Below are positions 27,009 through 35,677 of a DNA stretch of 64,000 nt, piece by piece. This DNA is from Brasilonema sennae CENA114 (lineage in GTDB: Bacteria; Cyanobacteriota; Cyanobacteriia; Cyanobacteriales; Nostocaceae). Location: assembly GCF_006968745.1 (NCBI RefSeq), contig NZ_CP030120.1, forward strand, positions 84,954-148,953, given 5' to 3'. Positions within the stretch are counted from its first letter, which is position 1. Each line of letters starts with the position of its first letter. Under the pieces are notes generated by a model. That model worked only from the letters and a program-made list of their open reading frames with translations, was not told the origin of the DNA and did no database searches. The translations under genes were made by a program, and so were the position numbers.

Positions 27009-29969
27009 CTAAAGCCAATTCCCCACTAAAACATAAGGTGCCCAATAAAATGGATGTCCTTTATCCTGCAAAACGAACACTTGGGCGCGACGTAAAGCTT
27101 CTGCTTTAGTTATCTTCGGATCTCGCGTTAACTGTCGGTAGAATTTACTCATGAGAATAGAGGTAGAATTATCATCTACTTGCCACAACGAAGCCAGGGT
27201 ACTACGTGCGCCGGAACGCACAGCAAATCCAGCGAGTCCTAAAGCAGCTCGCTTATCTCCAGTAGCTGTCTCACAAGCACTGAGGACAAGTAATTCGATA
27301 GGAGGAGGTACGCGAGATGAACGCCCTACCACTTGTTCTCTTGTTTGCAGTACCTCACCCAATTCCTTAATCTTAATCTTGCCATCCCAAGCTAGAATAA
27401 ATGTCTCTTCCTGCTGGGAACTGAATTTGCCGTGGGTTGCGAGGTGAACGATTCTGTAAGAAGCAGAATCAACTTGCTTTTCAACACTTTTCTGAGTAAA
27501 ATCTTCGTTGAGAAGTTGTTTCGAGGGAATAACTGCTGCAATTTGCTTCAATTCAGTGGCGACGTTGGGTAAAGGACTCAAATTGAGGCGAGATTCTGTC
27601 AGTCCAGCTGTTAAAGCCTCAAATCGTTCCCGTTTTGATTTGTCTGCTAGCAGTTGCAAACCAGGTGATAAGACAATGCTGTACTTTTCTATAAGATACT
27701 GGTTGCCATCATAAAGTGCAGCCATTGGAATATTTCGCAACGAACCATCCAACACAAAGACGAGATTTTTGACGTTGCTTTGCTCCAAATCTGCAATCGC
27801 AGGTTTGATAATCCATTTATACACTTCTTTGGATAGCTCTTCGCGATCGCGAAATGTATAGCGTTGTTCTAGTTTTTGTCGCAGTGCTTCTAAGGTGCTT
27901 TCTACTTCGGCTTTGGGTTTGTCAGTTGTGTAGTGCCGAAGTTCTTTTCTCTGGGGTAATTTGACAATTGTTTCGATACTGTCTGTTAAAATAATCGAGT
28001 AAAAAACTGCTGTAGCAGGATTAGCATTATCCACTACCTCGTCAATCTGCTTTGGTTTGACGGTAATACAAGCATCTCGAAAAAAGTTGTCTAATTCCGC
28101 CAATTGTAAAGTTTCAATCGCATCACGAGCTTGTTTTAAGTTTTTCTGGCTGACTTCTCCTTTGATTCCTGCTTTCTCGGAGGAGATTTGTGAAGGTTGT
28201 AAAAGTAATGCAACTAGCTGGCGATAAACAGGTTCTACTTCATCCCGAAAGTCAAATTGAACGTCGGGATTGAGAGCTACCAAGTCACTACGTATAGATT
28301 TCAGAGTTTCTACTGCTGTGGTGTAAGCTACAGTTGCAGCTTTTCTATCTCCCTGAACCAACAGTAAGCGTCCCAGTTGCCATTCCCACTGATAGGCAAT
28401 ATCAGGAGCATTAATTATTTGAGCAAGGTTTAAGGCTGATTCAGTATATCGCTGTGCTTGCGACCATTGTTTTTCCATCTCGTAAAATTGACCCAGATAA
28501 CCTAAACTATAAGACTCAGCACGTGTATCTTTTAGGTCTTTAGCTTGTTGCACAGCCGTGTTTAATAAATGGATAATTTCTTGGGAATTTTGGATCTTAG
28601 TTGCGCGATTTTGAATTGGGGAATTGGAAATTTCTCTTGTTGTCCTCTTGTCCTCCCCCCACTCTCCCCCTCCTTGTGTCAGACAAACTAAACTCTGGGC
28701 AAAGTTCACCTTGGCATAGACTGCGCCTCGACTGGGAGTTAAATTTAAGAGCGAAGATTGGATTGCTCGCAAATCTTCATCCGTTGGTTGCTTTTGAAGA
28801 TACTGTAATACCTTCAAGCGATTGAGTTGTGCTTGTACGGCAGTCAGTGTTAAAGTTGACTTATTCGCACTTTTATGGTATAATTCAGTAGCTTTTCTGT
28901 AGTAAGACTCAGCATTATTTGTTTGCGCGATACGCTTCGCGTCAAGCCTCTGGCTTATTGCAAAGCGATGCTCCTTCTGGGATCTGTCCCTTGGGCGATC
29001 GCTCTCTTGCATTGTACCTTGTGCGCAGTGCGACGGTAGAAAGTTATCCTCAGAGTTGATAGTATCTTTGAGTAGATTTCTGTTGCCCAAGGCAAAGGCG
29101 GCATTGCCTAAACTAAGTAAAATAGAACTTTCTTCTTGTGATGCTGGCAACTGTTGCGCCAATGCCAAACTTTGCTCCAACACCTTCTGAGACTCATCTA
29201 TATTCCCACTTGCTAGCAGTACATTGCCGTAACTTCGCAATCCAGAAATTTTCAGGAGGGAGTTTGGTGTAGAATCCAGATTTTTTTTTACCTGCTCGAA
29301 TATTCTCATCGTCCGCCGGTAAAGCCCCAAGGATTGGAAGGCTGTAGCTTGGTTAATTAAAGTACCAGTCTTCCCCGCAGTATCACCAATTTCGGCATAA
29401 ATATTAGCAGCCTTTTGCCATGATTCCAATGCATTTTCAGCTTGCCCCAACGCTAATTGCAAACTGCCTTGAGTGTTAAGAACTAGGGCGAGAATGTGTT
29501 TCATGTCACTTGTATTCAATTTTAATTGGTTTAATAAATTGAGGCTGGTTGTTATAGCAACATTTGCTTGGTTCCACCGTCCCAATTTTTGCTCAGTCAA
29601 AGAAAGATAATTTAACGCCAAAGCTTGATTGAAGGCATCTTTTTGGAACTCATAAACCCGTGCAGACTGCTGGAAACTTTGCGCCGCCTCAGCAAATTGT
29701 CCTGCTTGGTATAAAGTCTTTCCTTGTTGCATCAGTTGTTCTGTGTTTGAGGGCGCTTTGACTTGTTCACTAGTAGAAGATACTGAAGCAGAAGCATAAA
29801 ATAACCCCCCTACAGGGGGGGAGGGTTTCTGGGCAAGAAGTCTGGAATTAGATGGTAATAGAGAAACACTACTACTGAAAATCAGCCCTAGCACAACTAA
29901 CAGGATCATTCGCAACCTGAGAAATACAGGCTTTTTTCTACCTATGTTCCAAAAACTAGGTTTCGCCAT
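27009..29969 (-). CDS. TPR - CHAT protein, exported or membrane-anchored
   Basis: A 986-residue protein on the opposite strand, convergent with hemagglutinin 2. An N-terminal hydrophobic segment (RMILLVVLGLIFSSSVSLLP) suggests export or anchoring. TPR repeats follow (TLYQAGQFAEAAQSFQQSAR, NQALALNYLSLTEQKLGRWN, AENALESWQKAANIYAEIGD), then a C-terminal CHAT domain with His846 in HLATHGKF and Cys899 in LSACETATG, and the closing SGARSTLASLWQVDD and HPFYWAPYVLVGNW. This is the common cyanobacterial TPR-CHAT class of caspase-like proteins. A GC-rich dispersed repeat is inserted in frame between TPR units at 28924-29040. Confidence 0.87.
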   Translation of the reverse strand: MAKPSFWNIGRKKPVFLRLRMILLVVLGLIFSSSVSLLPSNSRLLAQKPSPPVGGLFYASASVSSTSEQVKAPSNTEQLMQQGKTLYQAGQFAEAAQSFQQSARVYEFQKDAFNQALALNYLSLTEQKLGRWNQANVAITTSLNLLNQLKLNTSDMKHILALVLNTQGSLQLALGQAENALESWQKAANIYAEIGDTAGKTGTLINQATAFQSLGLYRRTMRIFEQVKKNLDSTPNSLLKISGLRSYGNVLLASGNIDESQKVLEQSLALAQQLPASQEESSILLSLGNAAFALGNRNLLKDTINSEDNFLPSHCAQGTMQESDRPRDRSQKEHRFAISQRLDAKRIAQTNNAESYYRKATELYHKSANKSTLTLTAVQAQLNRLKVLQYLQKQPTDEDLRAIQSSLLNLTPSRGAVYAKVNFAQSLVCLTQGGGEWGEDKRTTREISNSPIQNRATKIQNSQEIIHLLNTAVQQAKDLKDTRAESYSLGYLGQFYEMEKQWSQAQRYTESALNLAQIINAPDIAYQWEWQLGRLLLVQGDRKAATVAYTTAVETLKSIRSDLVALNPDVQFDFRDEVEPVYRQLVALLLQPSQISSEKAGIKGEVSQKNLKQARDAIETLQLAELDNFFRDACITVKPKQIDEVVDNANPATAVFYSIILTDSIETIVKLPQRKELRHYTTDKPKAEVESTLEALRQKLEQRYTFRDREELSKEVYKWIIKPAIADLEQSNVKNLVFVLDGSLRNIPMAALYDGNQYLIEKYSIVLSPGLQLLADKSKRERFEALTAGLTESRLNLSPLPNVATELKQIAAVIPSKQLLNEDFTQKSVEKQVDSASYRIVHLATHGKFSSQQEETFILAWDGKIKIKELGEVLQTREQVVGRSSRVPPPIELLVLSACETATGDKRAALGLAGFAVRSGARSTLASLWQVDDNSTSILMSKFYRQLTRDPKITKAEALRRAQVFVLQDKGHPFYWAPYVLVGNWL
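28924..29040. repeat. Dispersed palindromic repeat inserted in frame in the CHAT gene
   Basis: GCGATACGCTTCGCGTC and GGGATCTGTCCCTTGGGCG belong to the short GC-rich palindromic repeats seen elsewhere in this window. Here they encode a basic low-complexity stretch (ESDRPRDRSQKEHRFAISQR) that breaks the regular TPR pattern without a frame change. Confidence 0.55.
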
Positions 29970-30042
29970 CTCAAACTTGCTCCTTAGGGACTTCTAAAGA
30001 ATAAATTATCTAAGAAAAAGCAAAGAAGCGATAGTAAATAGC

Positions 30043-30221
30043 GGGACTTAAACATTTTTGAGTGAAAAATAAGCCTCAAACCCATGCAGGGTAAGGGAAA
30101 TACACCAAATGCTCAAAAATGGCGCAAACCCAAATATATCAACAAACCAGGCAAAACGATGTCAAAGTCTTTCCGTATAAAGATTTTAGCCTTTTTTATG
30201 GGTGTTTTTTGTCTAAGTCCC
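30043..30221. mobile_element. MITE-like element with GGGACTTA ends
   Basis: A 179-bp segment starts GGGACTTAAAC and ends GTCTAAGTCCC. The direct repeat GATAGTAAATA stands on both sides (30030-30040, two bases away on the left, and 30222-30232), consistent with an 11-bp target duplication. The right terminus resembles the IS end at 10169-10183 (TTTGTTTAAGTCCC), so this is probably a non-autonomous derivative of that IS family. No coding capacity is seen. Confidence 0.65.
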
Positions 30222-30755
30222 GATAGTAAATAACTGGACTTTAGACTAAAAAGCACAAAATGACTCAGGGAAGCTGAGTTGAGAAGAAGCAAAAATAGTC
30301 GAATTCTTAGAGAGAGATATAAGTCTGAAATAGATAAATTTTACTAAGTCTGAAATAGATAAATTTTACTGGGGTAAAGCAAAACTGTGGCACGACTCAA
30401 AGTGCATTGTTTCTTGTGGAGAGCACCTTTGAAAATCGTAAAACGATATATTCAAGAACAATCTGGCGGGAGGTTGTCAAGCAAGGGGGCGTCGAACCCC
30501 CTTGCTTGACCTGGCGTGATGCACCCCACCCCAGTGGTTGCGGAAATTTCGCGCCCACTGCGTTAAATCATTACTATGCACTACTAGCCCTATGTTTATC
30601 GTCTAGTTGTTTGGCGCGATCTGCCGCAACGCCGCGCTGTCGCTTGTGCCAGTTGCGTAAGTCCTGTCCAGTTACATTGGACAGTACCAAAATTCAGTAC
30701 TCCAGAGCAATGCGTTAGCGTAGCGTGCCCGAAGGGCATACACTGGAGTGATTTA

Positions 30756-31166
30756 ATGCCGTTAATGACTTGGGAGTTATGGTTAGCTCGTGATATCGTT
30801 GCTGATAATCAGCTCCCCTGGCAGAAGTCTATGGATAAATTGACCCCTGGACGAGTGGCTCAAGCTATGGGTGGAGTTTTAGCGGTGAGCAGCGCGTTGC
30901 GGAGCCAGTACTTGATGAGGGTTTCCCGACAGAGGTATCTGGTGAGACCAGCGCTCTTTGGAGGGTTTCCCGACAGAGGCGACTAGCGTAAGCGGAAGCG
31001 CACGCCCAGAGGGCGAACGCGTAGCGTCTCCGCAGGAGATACCCGAAGGGCGTTGGGGTTCCCCCCGTTGTAGCGACTGCGAACCCGAAGGGCGATTGGT
31101 ACTCCTATCTCTCCACCTAAACCTCAAAGGAATTTCCCTTGGGTGGACACCAGGTAAAGTCATTAT
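30756..31166 (+). pseudogene. NF041680 transposase fragment
   Basis: The frame from 30756 reads PLMTWELWLARDIVADNQLP, LTPGRVAQAMGGVLA, closely matching residues about 349-390 of the intact transposase at 5131-6450. The homology is then broken by a 209-bp block of palindromic repeats (30885-31093) and resumes with IGTPIS and a basic tail. The N-terminal two thirds are absent. Confidence 0.75.
30885..31093. repeat. Cluster of nested palindromic repeats inside the IS remnant
   Basis: The block interrupts transposase homology between TTTTAGCG and GATTGGTACTCC. It contains two copies of GGGTTTCCCGACAGAGG (about 30919 and 30963) and several units such as GCGAACGCGTAGCGTCTCCG and ACCCGAAGGGCG. Units of this type also occur near 10451, 30710, 44870-45300 and 48998-49040. 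Confidence 0.7.
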
Positions 31167-31598
31167 CCGTATAATTATTTATACAATTGTTAAAAATACT
31201 GCAAAAAAAACCGATAAGAACAACCAAAATCTGCTTAATCTCAAATATTTTCATCTTTGAAGTAAGTCTATTCTGAACTTAGCGCTGCTGAGCTATTTCT
31301 TGCTGCTTAGTCTGAACTCCAGATGTAAGCGTTGCTTTAGAAAGCGATACCAATGGTCAATTTGGCAGGTAAGAGTTGGTGATTCTTCTGTTAGCTTCTG
31401 CCAATTGGAGACCTGTATTAAATCAGACTCCCTTTTTTTCCTTTGAGTTCAACCATTTAGTCTAAACTCTAGTAAGACATCAAAGTGTAATAAATGACTC
31501 TACAGTTTGTTGCTGCAGCAGCTTACTTTGAATTGGAGCAAACGCTATTCAATTTCAGTGACCCTTAGGGACTTACAGAAAATAAAATATACAGCTTG

Positions 31599-31617
31599 TC
31601 ATAATGATAATCATTCC
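31599..31617. promoter_or_regulatory. Fur-box-like palindrome in the IS left end
   Basis: ATAATGATAATCATT at about 31601-31615 matches 15 contiguous positions of the classical 19-bp Fur box. It lies about 90 bases before the transposase start. A shorter match (AATGATAATCATT on the reverse strand) is in the right end near 33192-33205. Regulation by iron is only inferred. Confidence 0.35.
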
Positions 31618-31618
31618 A

Positions 31619-31659
31619 GGGGAAGGGAGAGGCTGCCTGCGGCAGCCTCTCCCTTCCCC
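31619..31659. terminator. Left 19-bp hairpin of the ISAzo13 element
   Basis: A perfect stem of GGGGAAGGGAGAGGCTGCC with its complement, separated by the loop TGC. It is placed between the terminal repeat and the transposase start, so it may insulate the transposase from outside transcription. Confidence 0.7.
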
Positions 31660-31705
31660 GTTTTTGTAGTAAATTTGATGATGATTCGATTTTTGGGTTA
31701 CAGAG

Positions 31706-33046
31706 GTGTCAATACAGTTAACAAATTCACTCTCAAACTTGTTGAAGGAAACCGCACAAGAATTAAAAGGCACAGCCAAACGTCAATTCATAGCAAAAAC
31801 AGTTGTGTCATTAGGAAAAGGAGGACAGTCACTTGCAGAGCGAGAGTTGGGATGGAATCGTGTGACTATTGGTAAAGGAATTAAAGAATTAAATAGTGGT
31901 ATCACTTGTGTGGATAATTATCGGGGTAGAGGAAGGAAAAAAGCAGAATCACACCTGCCGAATCTGTTAGCAGATATCAAACAATTGGTGGATGAGCAAA
32001 GTCAAATAGACCCAAGCTTTAAAAGTCAAAGACTGTACACACGACTCTCTGCTGCTGAAGTTAGACATCAATTAATTGAGAAATTTGGTTATAGCGAGCA
32101 AGAATTACCAACTTCAGAAACAATTCGCGTTAAATTAAACAATTTAGGGTATTCCCTCAAACGGGTTGCTAAAATTCAACCTCAAAAAAAATTCCCGAAA
32201 CTGACGCAATCTTTGAGCAATTAGCTATAGTTCATCAAGAAGCTTCAGATGAGCCAAGTATTCTACGCTTAAGTTTAGATGCGAAAGCTCGTGTCAATAT
32301 CGGCTCATTTGACCGTGGTGGTAAAAATCGAGTTCCAACTATAACTGATGACCACGACTTCCACCCAAAAACCACCGTGACTCCTTATGGCATCTTTCTT
32401 CCAGCGCTTGACGAGCTATTTTTGTATTTTACAGAATCTAAAGTTACGAGCGACTTTATCGTTGATGTTTTAGCAGATTTTTGGAACTCAGAAAGCTGGC
32501 GATTTCCACAAATCAAAACTCTACTTATTAATCAAGATAATGGAGCAGAGAATAATTCTCGACGCACTCAGTTCATGAAACGCATAGTAGAGTTTGCTCA
32601 CAAATTTCAACTGAACATACGTTTAGCTTACTATCCTCCGTACCATAGTAAATATAATCCGATAGAAAGAACTTGGGCAGTATTAGAAAATCATTGGAAT
32701 GGCAGCATTTTAGATGAAGTAGAGACGGCATTACATTTTGCTCAAACTATGACGACGCATTGTCCCCTAAAAAATCGGGCAGCCTTATAACAACGAGTAC
32801 CCGACTACGACGACAGATCAACACAAAAAAGGCTGCCCGATTTTTTTACGTGTAAGACCCCCGGACTTGGAATGGTAAACATCCAGTTGTTAAGTTAGTC
32901 ACTCAAACTTACTCAACTGGGGTACGTCTCACTAAAAAAGCTATGTTAGAAATTGAAAATCAAATCTCACGCTTAACTAACTTATCTAAAGATAATTTAC
33001 CTTCTTTAGGTAAATGGTTTATTGATATCTGTTATAGAACTACGTA
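31706..33046 (+). pseudogene. ISAzo13-type transposase (frameshift site, then interrupted)
   Basis: The first frame (31706-32224) contains LGWNRVTIGKGIKELNSGIT, RGRGRKKAE and SETIRVKLNNLGYSLKRVAK, typical of ISAzo13-family transposases. A run of eight A near 32194 allows a -1 shift into KIPETDAIFEQLAIVHQEAS, LRLSLDAKARVNIGSFDRGG, VTPYGIFLPALDELFLYF, INQDNGAENNSRRTQFMKRI and PPYHSKYNPIERTWAVLEN, covering the DDE core. At 32755 a 113-bp palindromic insertion breaks the gene. The native C-terminus resumes at 32868 as WNGKHPVVKLVTQTYSTGVR to a stop at 33046. The present protein ends early at 32790 and is probably inactive. Confidence 0.75.
32755..32867. mobile_element. Small palindromic insertion in the ISAzo13 transposase
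   Basis: 113 bp separate the native codons ATG-ACG (to 32754) and TGG (32868). The core is an 18-bp inverted repeat, AAAAAATCGGGCAGCCTT (32769-32786) and AAGGCTGCCCGATTTTTT (32829-32846). The arm with its T run resembles a terminator. It has no coding capacity; it may be a tiny MITE. Confidence 0.6.
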
Positions 33047-33107
33047 ATTTCTCAAAGTTGAAGTTTGTAACATAATTGGTAGTAATTATGAACATTGCAC
33101 TCCCAAG

Positions 33108-34334
33108 TTACTTTTGAGTGCAAAAATTTTTTATTGATAGTTGAGGGGGAGAAAGCGGTTGCCGTTGGCAACCGCTTTCTCCCCCCCCCTTGAAATGATT
33201 ATCATTCTTATAAAATGTATATTTTATTTTCTGGAAGTCCCTTAGTACCTTCAAAATCTCTCTAACTGGCGCTTTCTCTGTTTCTAGCTGCTGAACTTGA
33301 CTTAATAACCCTTTGGGGATGTATTTTGAGGATTTCACCAGGCGATCGCCATCTTTCCAAAACTCGTAGTGATACCAAGTTTGAGGATAATCTTTGCCAT
33401 GAAGGGTAATGGTTTTCCACTGAATTGAGCCACTGCCTAACCCCTTATCTCGTCTTGTTTTACTAGGGCTGTCTTTACTGGTGGTTGCTTCCACCTGTCC
33501 CCCATCGTTACTAGGGCTATCTTTAAGGGACACACATGAAGGCTCTTCCTCAGTACTAGGGCTTTTTTTACTGGTGGTTATTTCATTATTACTAGGGCTG
33601 TTTCTAATATCCCCCAGTAATATGTTTTTACTAGGGCTTGGCACAACACCCAGTAATCCCAAAATCTCTATCACTGGTCGTTTCTGTTCCTCTGCTTCTT
33701 GAATAACCCCTAGTAATTGCTTAGGAATGTACTTGGTTCTCTTCAGACCGTTTTCCTTCCAGTGATAATAAGCCTGGGGGTATTCCTTTCCATTCTTGGT
33801 AACGGTGCGCCAATGAATAGTGCCGTTACCCTCACCCCAATTTCTGCGCTTTTTACTAGGGCTGCTATTACTGGGGGATATATGGAAATTAGAGGAGTTT
33901 GTACTAGGGCTGTCTTTACCGGAGGGTATCTCTATCTGTTCGGAGTCTTTACTAGGGCTATTTTCAATATCCCCCAGTAAAAATTCAGAGACCCTCCACT
34001 TATCATCTGTTCTTTGTTGGACTTCTTCTTTATATAGAAGTTGAGTTGGTAGGTAAATGACAACATACAACTCAAAGACCTCCCTAAACAGCTGCACATT
34101 ATCACCCCAGTAAATTAAGCAGTGAGATTGTCGTGCTGGTAACTTTGGCTTGTAGTTGGTATCCAAAAACTTGATTTTGCCCGAACAGAAGTAGACGAGC
34201 TGAGTCGCAAGCACCGAACTGCACAAGAGCAGCAGTCCGAACTGTAGGTTGCTGCTCTCGCTGTCAAAACCCAGTATCCAGCCATTAGGGCGAAAGGTTC
34301 CGACGGTAGTTTGAGGAATCGGCTCTTTCATCAT
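33108..34334 (-). CDS. Unknown SPSK-repeat protein, 3' end altered by an IS
   Basis: The reverse frame gives 408 residues. Two similar modules of about 60 residues are seen: GTIHWRTVTKNGKEYPQAYY with TKYIPKQLLG, and GSIQWKTITLHGKDYPQTWY with SSKYIPKGLLSQVQQLE. They are joined by linkers with repeated S-P-S-K/N and LLGDI-NSPS motifs. The last about 44 codons (from RDFQKIKY) belong to the ISAzo13 element; removal of the IS and one TTA would end the protein as KVLRVTEIE. It overlaps the DnaB-like gene by ATGA, so it is the last gene of a four-gene operon. The module pattern may be nucleic-acid-binding, but this is a guess. Confidence 0.65.
   Translation of the reverse strand: MMKEPIPQTTVGTFRPNGWILGFDSESSNLQFGLLLLCSSVLATQLVYFCSGKIKFLDTNYKPKLPARQSHCLIYWGDNVQLFREVFELYVVIYLPTQLLYKEEVQQRTDDKWRVSEFLLGDIENSPSKDSEQIEIPSGKDSPSTNSSNFHISPSNSSPSKKRRNWGEGNGTIHWRTVTKNGKEYPQAYYHWKENGLKRTKYIPKQLLGVIQEAEEQKRPVIEILGLLGVVPSPSKNILLGDIRNSPSNNEITTSKKSPSTEEEPSCVSLKDSPSNDGGQVEATTSKDSPSKTRRDKGLGSGSIQWKTITLHGKDYPQTWYHYEFWKDGDRLVKSSKYIPKGLLSQVQQLETEKAPVREILKVLRDFQKIKYTFYKNDNHFKGGGESGCQRQPLSPPQLSIKNFCTQK
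33145..33185. terminator. Right 19-bp hairpin of the ISAzo13 element
   Basis: A perfect stem of GGGGGAGAAAGCGGTTGCC with its complement and the loop GTT. It has the same 19-3-19 geometry as the left hairpin but a different sequence, and lies at a similar distance from its end (56 versus 51 bases). Confidence 0.7.
33461..33960. repeat. Eight TACTAGGGCT direct repeats
   Basis: Copies lie at about 33461, 33509, 33554, 33590, 33629, 33854, 33902 and 33950, in two groups. Several are followed by a CCCCAGTAA segment. On the coding strand they encode S-P-S-K/N-type linkers. The number and spacing resemble iterons, but they may simply reflect the peptide repeat. Confidence 0.7.
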
Positions 34335-35674
34335 TCCAAATTCCTGATAATTCCATAGGATTTGTCGAAGAACACCGTTGCCGTGCCAGTGTCGCCATGC
34401 CGTGCCTTAGCCATGATTAGTTCTAGGATTCCTTGGTCTTCTGTGTTCGGGTTGTAGTACTCGTCCCGGTAAGCGAGTATTATATTGTCTGCTACCATCT
34501 CTAAGATTCCTGACTGGCTGAGATCGCTCATCATTGGGCGCTTGTTTTGCCTTCCCTCAACAGCTCTAGAGATTTGAGACAGCGCCAACACAGGAACATC
34601 CAAATCACCTGCCATTTTGTAAAGTCCCCTCGCCACATCTCCTAGTTCGTAACTCCGGTTGCCAAGAGAGTCCTCTGCCATCATTTGCAGGTAATCAACT
34701 ACAACCAACCCCAGCTTGCCTTCTTTTGCCTTCACCTGACGGCATTCGGAAGCAATTTCAGAAACGGTAATACCTCTTGAGTCATTTATGTACAGCGGCA
34801 GTTCTCTTGCGATACCAACGATTTTGGCAATGCTGCTAAATTCCCATTCCTCTAAAGGTTCAAATCCTGCCCGGTGTCTGCGGATGCGATCGCATCTGAG
34901 GGGTAACAAACCTAAATGCTTGTAGGCACCTACGACGCTAATTAAACTCCACAGTCTGTACTCCAGCTGCTTCTTTGTCATTTCCAGTGAGAAGATAATG
35001 ACAGGTAGCTTGTGGAGCAGTATCATTTGGAGAGCCAAGAATGACGCGATGAACGATTTTCCCATTGACGGTCTCCCGGCAACTATAGTGAGCGTGCCAC
35101 CTTCAAATCCCACCATCAAGTTATCGAGTTCATAAAGCCCTGTAGGGTAAATGGGGCTAGATGATTCTAATTGCTCGTAAGCAGCAATATTAATCGTGCT
35201 GTTATGTTCGGTGTTTGAACAAAATTTTTGGTGAGAAACTTGGAAAACTTTCTGCTCTGATTGATCGAGGACAATTGGTAACTCAGTTTCTGTCTCGTAA
35301 CCCAAATGGACAATTTCATTACCGGCTTTAATTAACTGTCGCCGTAGATATTTCTCCATTACCAATGGGGCTAGGGCGTCGATGTTGACAGCACTGACTG
35401 TACGGTCTACGAGGGAGACTAGTTTATTTCTACCGCCAATGCGAGCGAGTAAGTCATGGTCTGCAAGCCAATTTATGACCGACAGTAAGTCTGTAGGTTT
35501 GCCGAGTCGGTGAAGGCGCAGTGCTGCTTGATAGATATCTTTGTGAGCAGTAATGTAAAAAGCTTCTGGAACCAGGTGATCGCTCACCCTGGTAACCGCT
35601 TCTGGATCTAGCATTATCCCGCCCAAAATCGCCTCTTCCGCCTCAATGTTTTGGGGTGGCAATCGATCAGTCAT
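34331..35674 (-). CDS. dnaB: DnaB-type replicative helicase
   Basis: A 447-residue protein with the DnaB N-terminal domain (PPQNIEAEEAILGGIMLDPE, YQAALRLHRLGKPTDLLSVI) and the RecA-like C-terminal helicase domain. The Walker A motif is VAGRPSMGKS and Walker B is LGLVVVDYLQMM; the arginine-finger region is GDTGTATVFFDKSYG. It unwinds DNA at the replication fork as a hexamer. The operon with Rep-like winged-helix genes points to plasmid or phage replication rather than the chromosomal copy. It starts three bases after the preceding gene and overlaps the next by four. Confidence 0.92.
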   Translation of the reverse strand: MTDRLPPQNIEAEEAILGGIMLDPEAVTRVSDHLVPEAFYITAHKDIYQAALRLHRLGKPTDLLSVINWLADHDLLARIGGRNKLVSLVDRTVSAVNIDALAPLVMEKYLRRQLIKAGNEIVHLGYETETELPIVLDQSEQKVFQVSHQKFCSNTEHNSTINIAAYEQLESSSPIYPTGLYELDNLMVGFEGGTLTIVAGRPSMGKSFIASFLALQMILLHKLPVIIFSLEMTKKQLEYRLWSLISVVGAYKHLGLLPLRCDRIRRHRAGFEPLEEWEFSSIAKIVGIARELPLYINDSRGITVSEIASECRQVKAKEGKLGLVVVDYLQMMAEDSLGNRSYELGDVARGLYKMAGDLDVPVLALSQISRAVEGRQNKRPMMSDLSQSGILEMVADNIILAYRDEYYNPNTEDQGILELIMAKARHGDTGTATVFFDKSYGIIRNLE

Positions 35675-35677
35675 ACT

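Larger units (their letters stand above)
30232..31475 (+). mobile_element. Decayed NF041680-type IS
   Basis: The left end AACTGGACTTTAGACTAA (30232-30249) and right end TTAGTCTAAACTCTAGTAA (31457-31475) match the inverted repeats of the IS at 4736-6538 with few changes. The inside is deleted and rearranged; only part of the transposase can be read (30756 onward). No function is expected unless moved in trans. Confidence 0.75.
31568..33241 (+). mobile_element. ISAzo13-type element
   Basis: Terminal inverted repeats begin GGGACTTACAGAAAATAAAA on the left and, read inward, GGGACTTCCAGAAAATAAAA on the right, and stay similar for about 50 bp. TTA flanks both ends (31565-31567 and 33242-33244), a likely target duplication. 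Length is 1674 bp. Just inside each end is a Fur-box-like AATGATAATCATT and then a 19-bp-stem hairpin. The element lies in the 3' end of the leftward gene starting at 34334. Confidence 0.85.

Noticed and set aside
30407..30718. 103-codon open frame in the decayed IS
   Set aside because: It has no homology that I recognise and crosses repeat filler; better explained as decayed IS sequence.
30885..31093. Group II intron or retron remnant
   Set aside because: No reverse transcriptase or domain V-type motif is seen; units are short palindromes.
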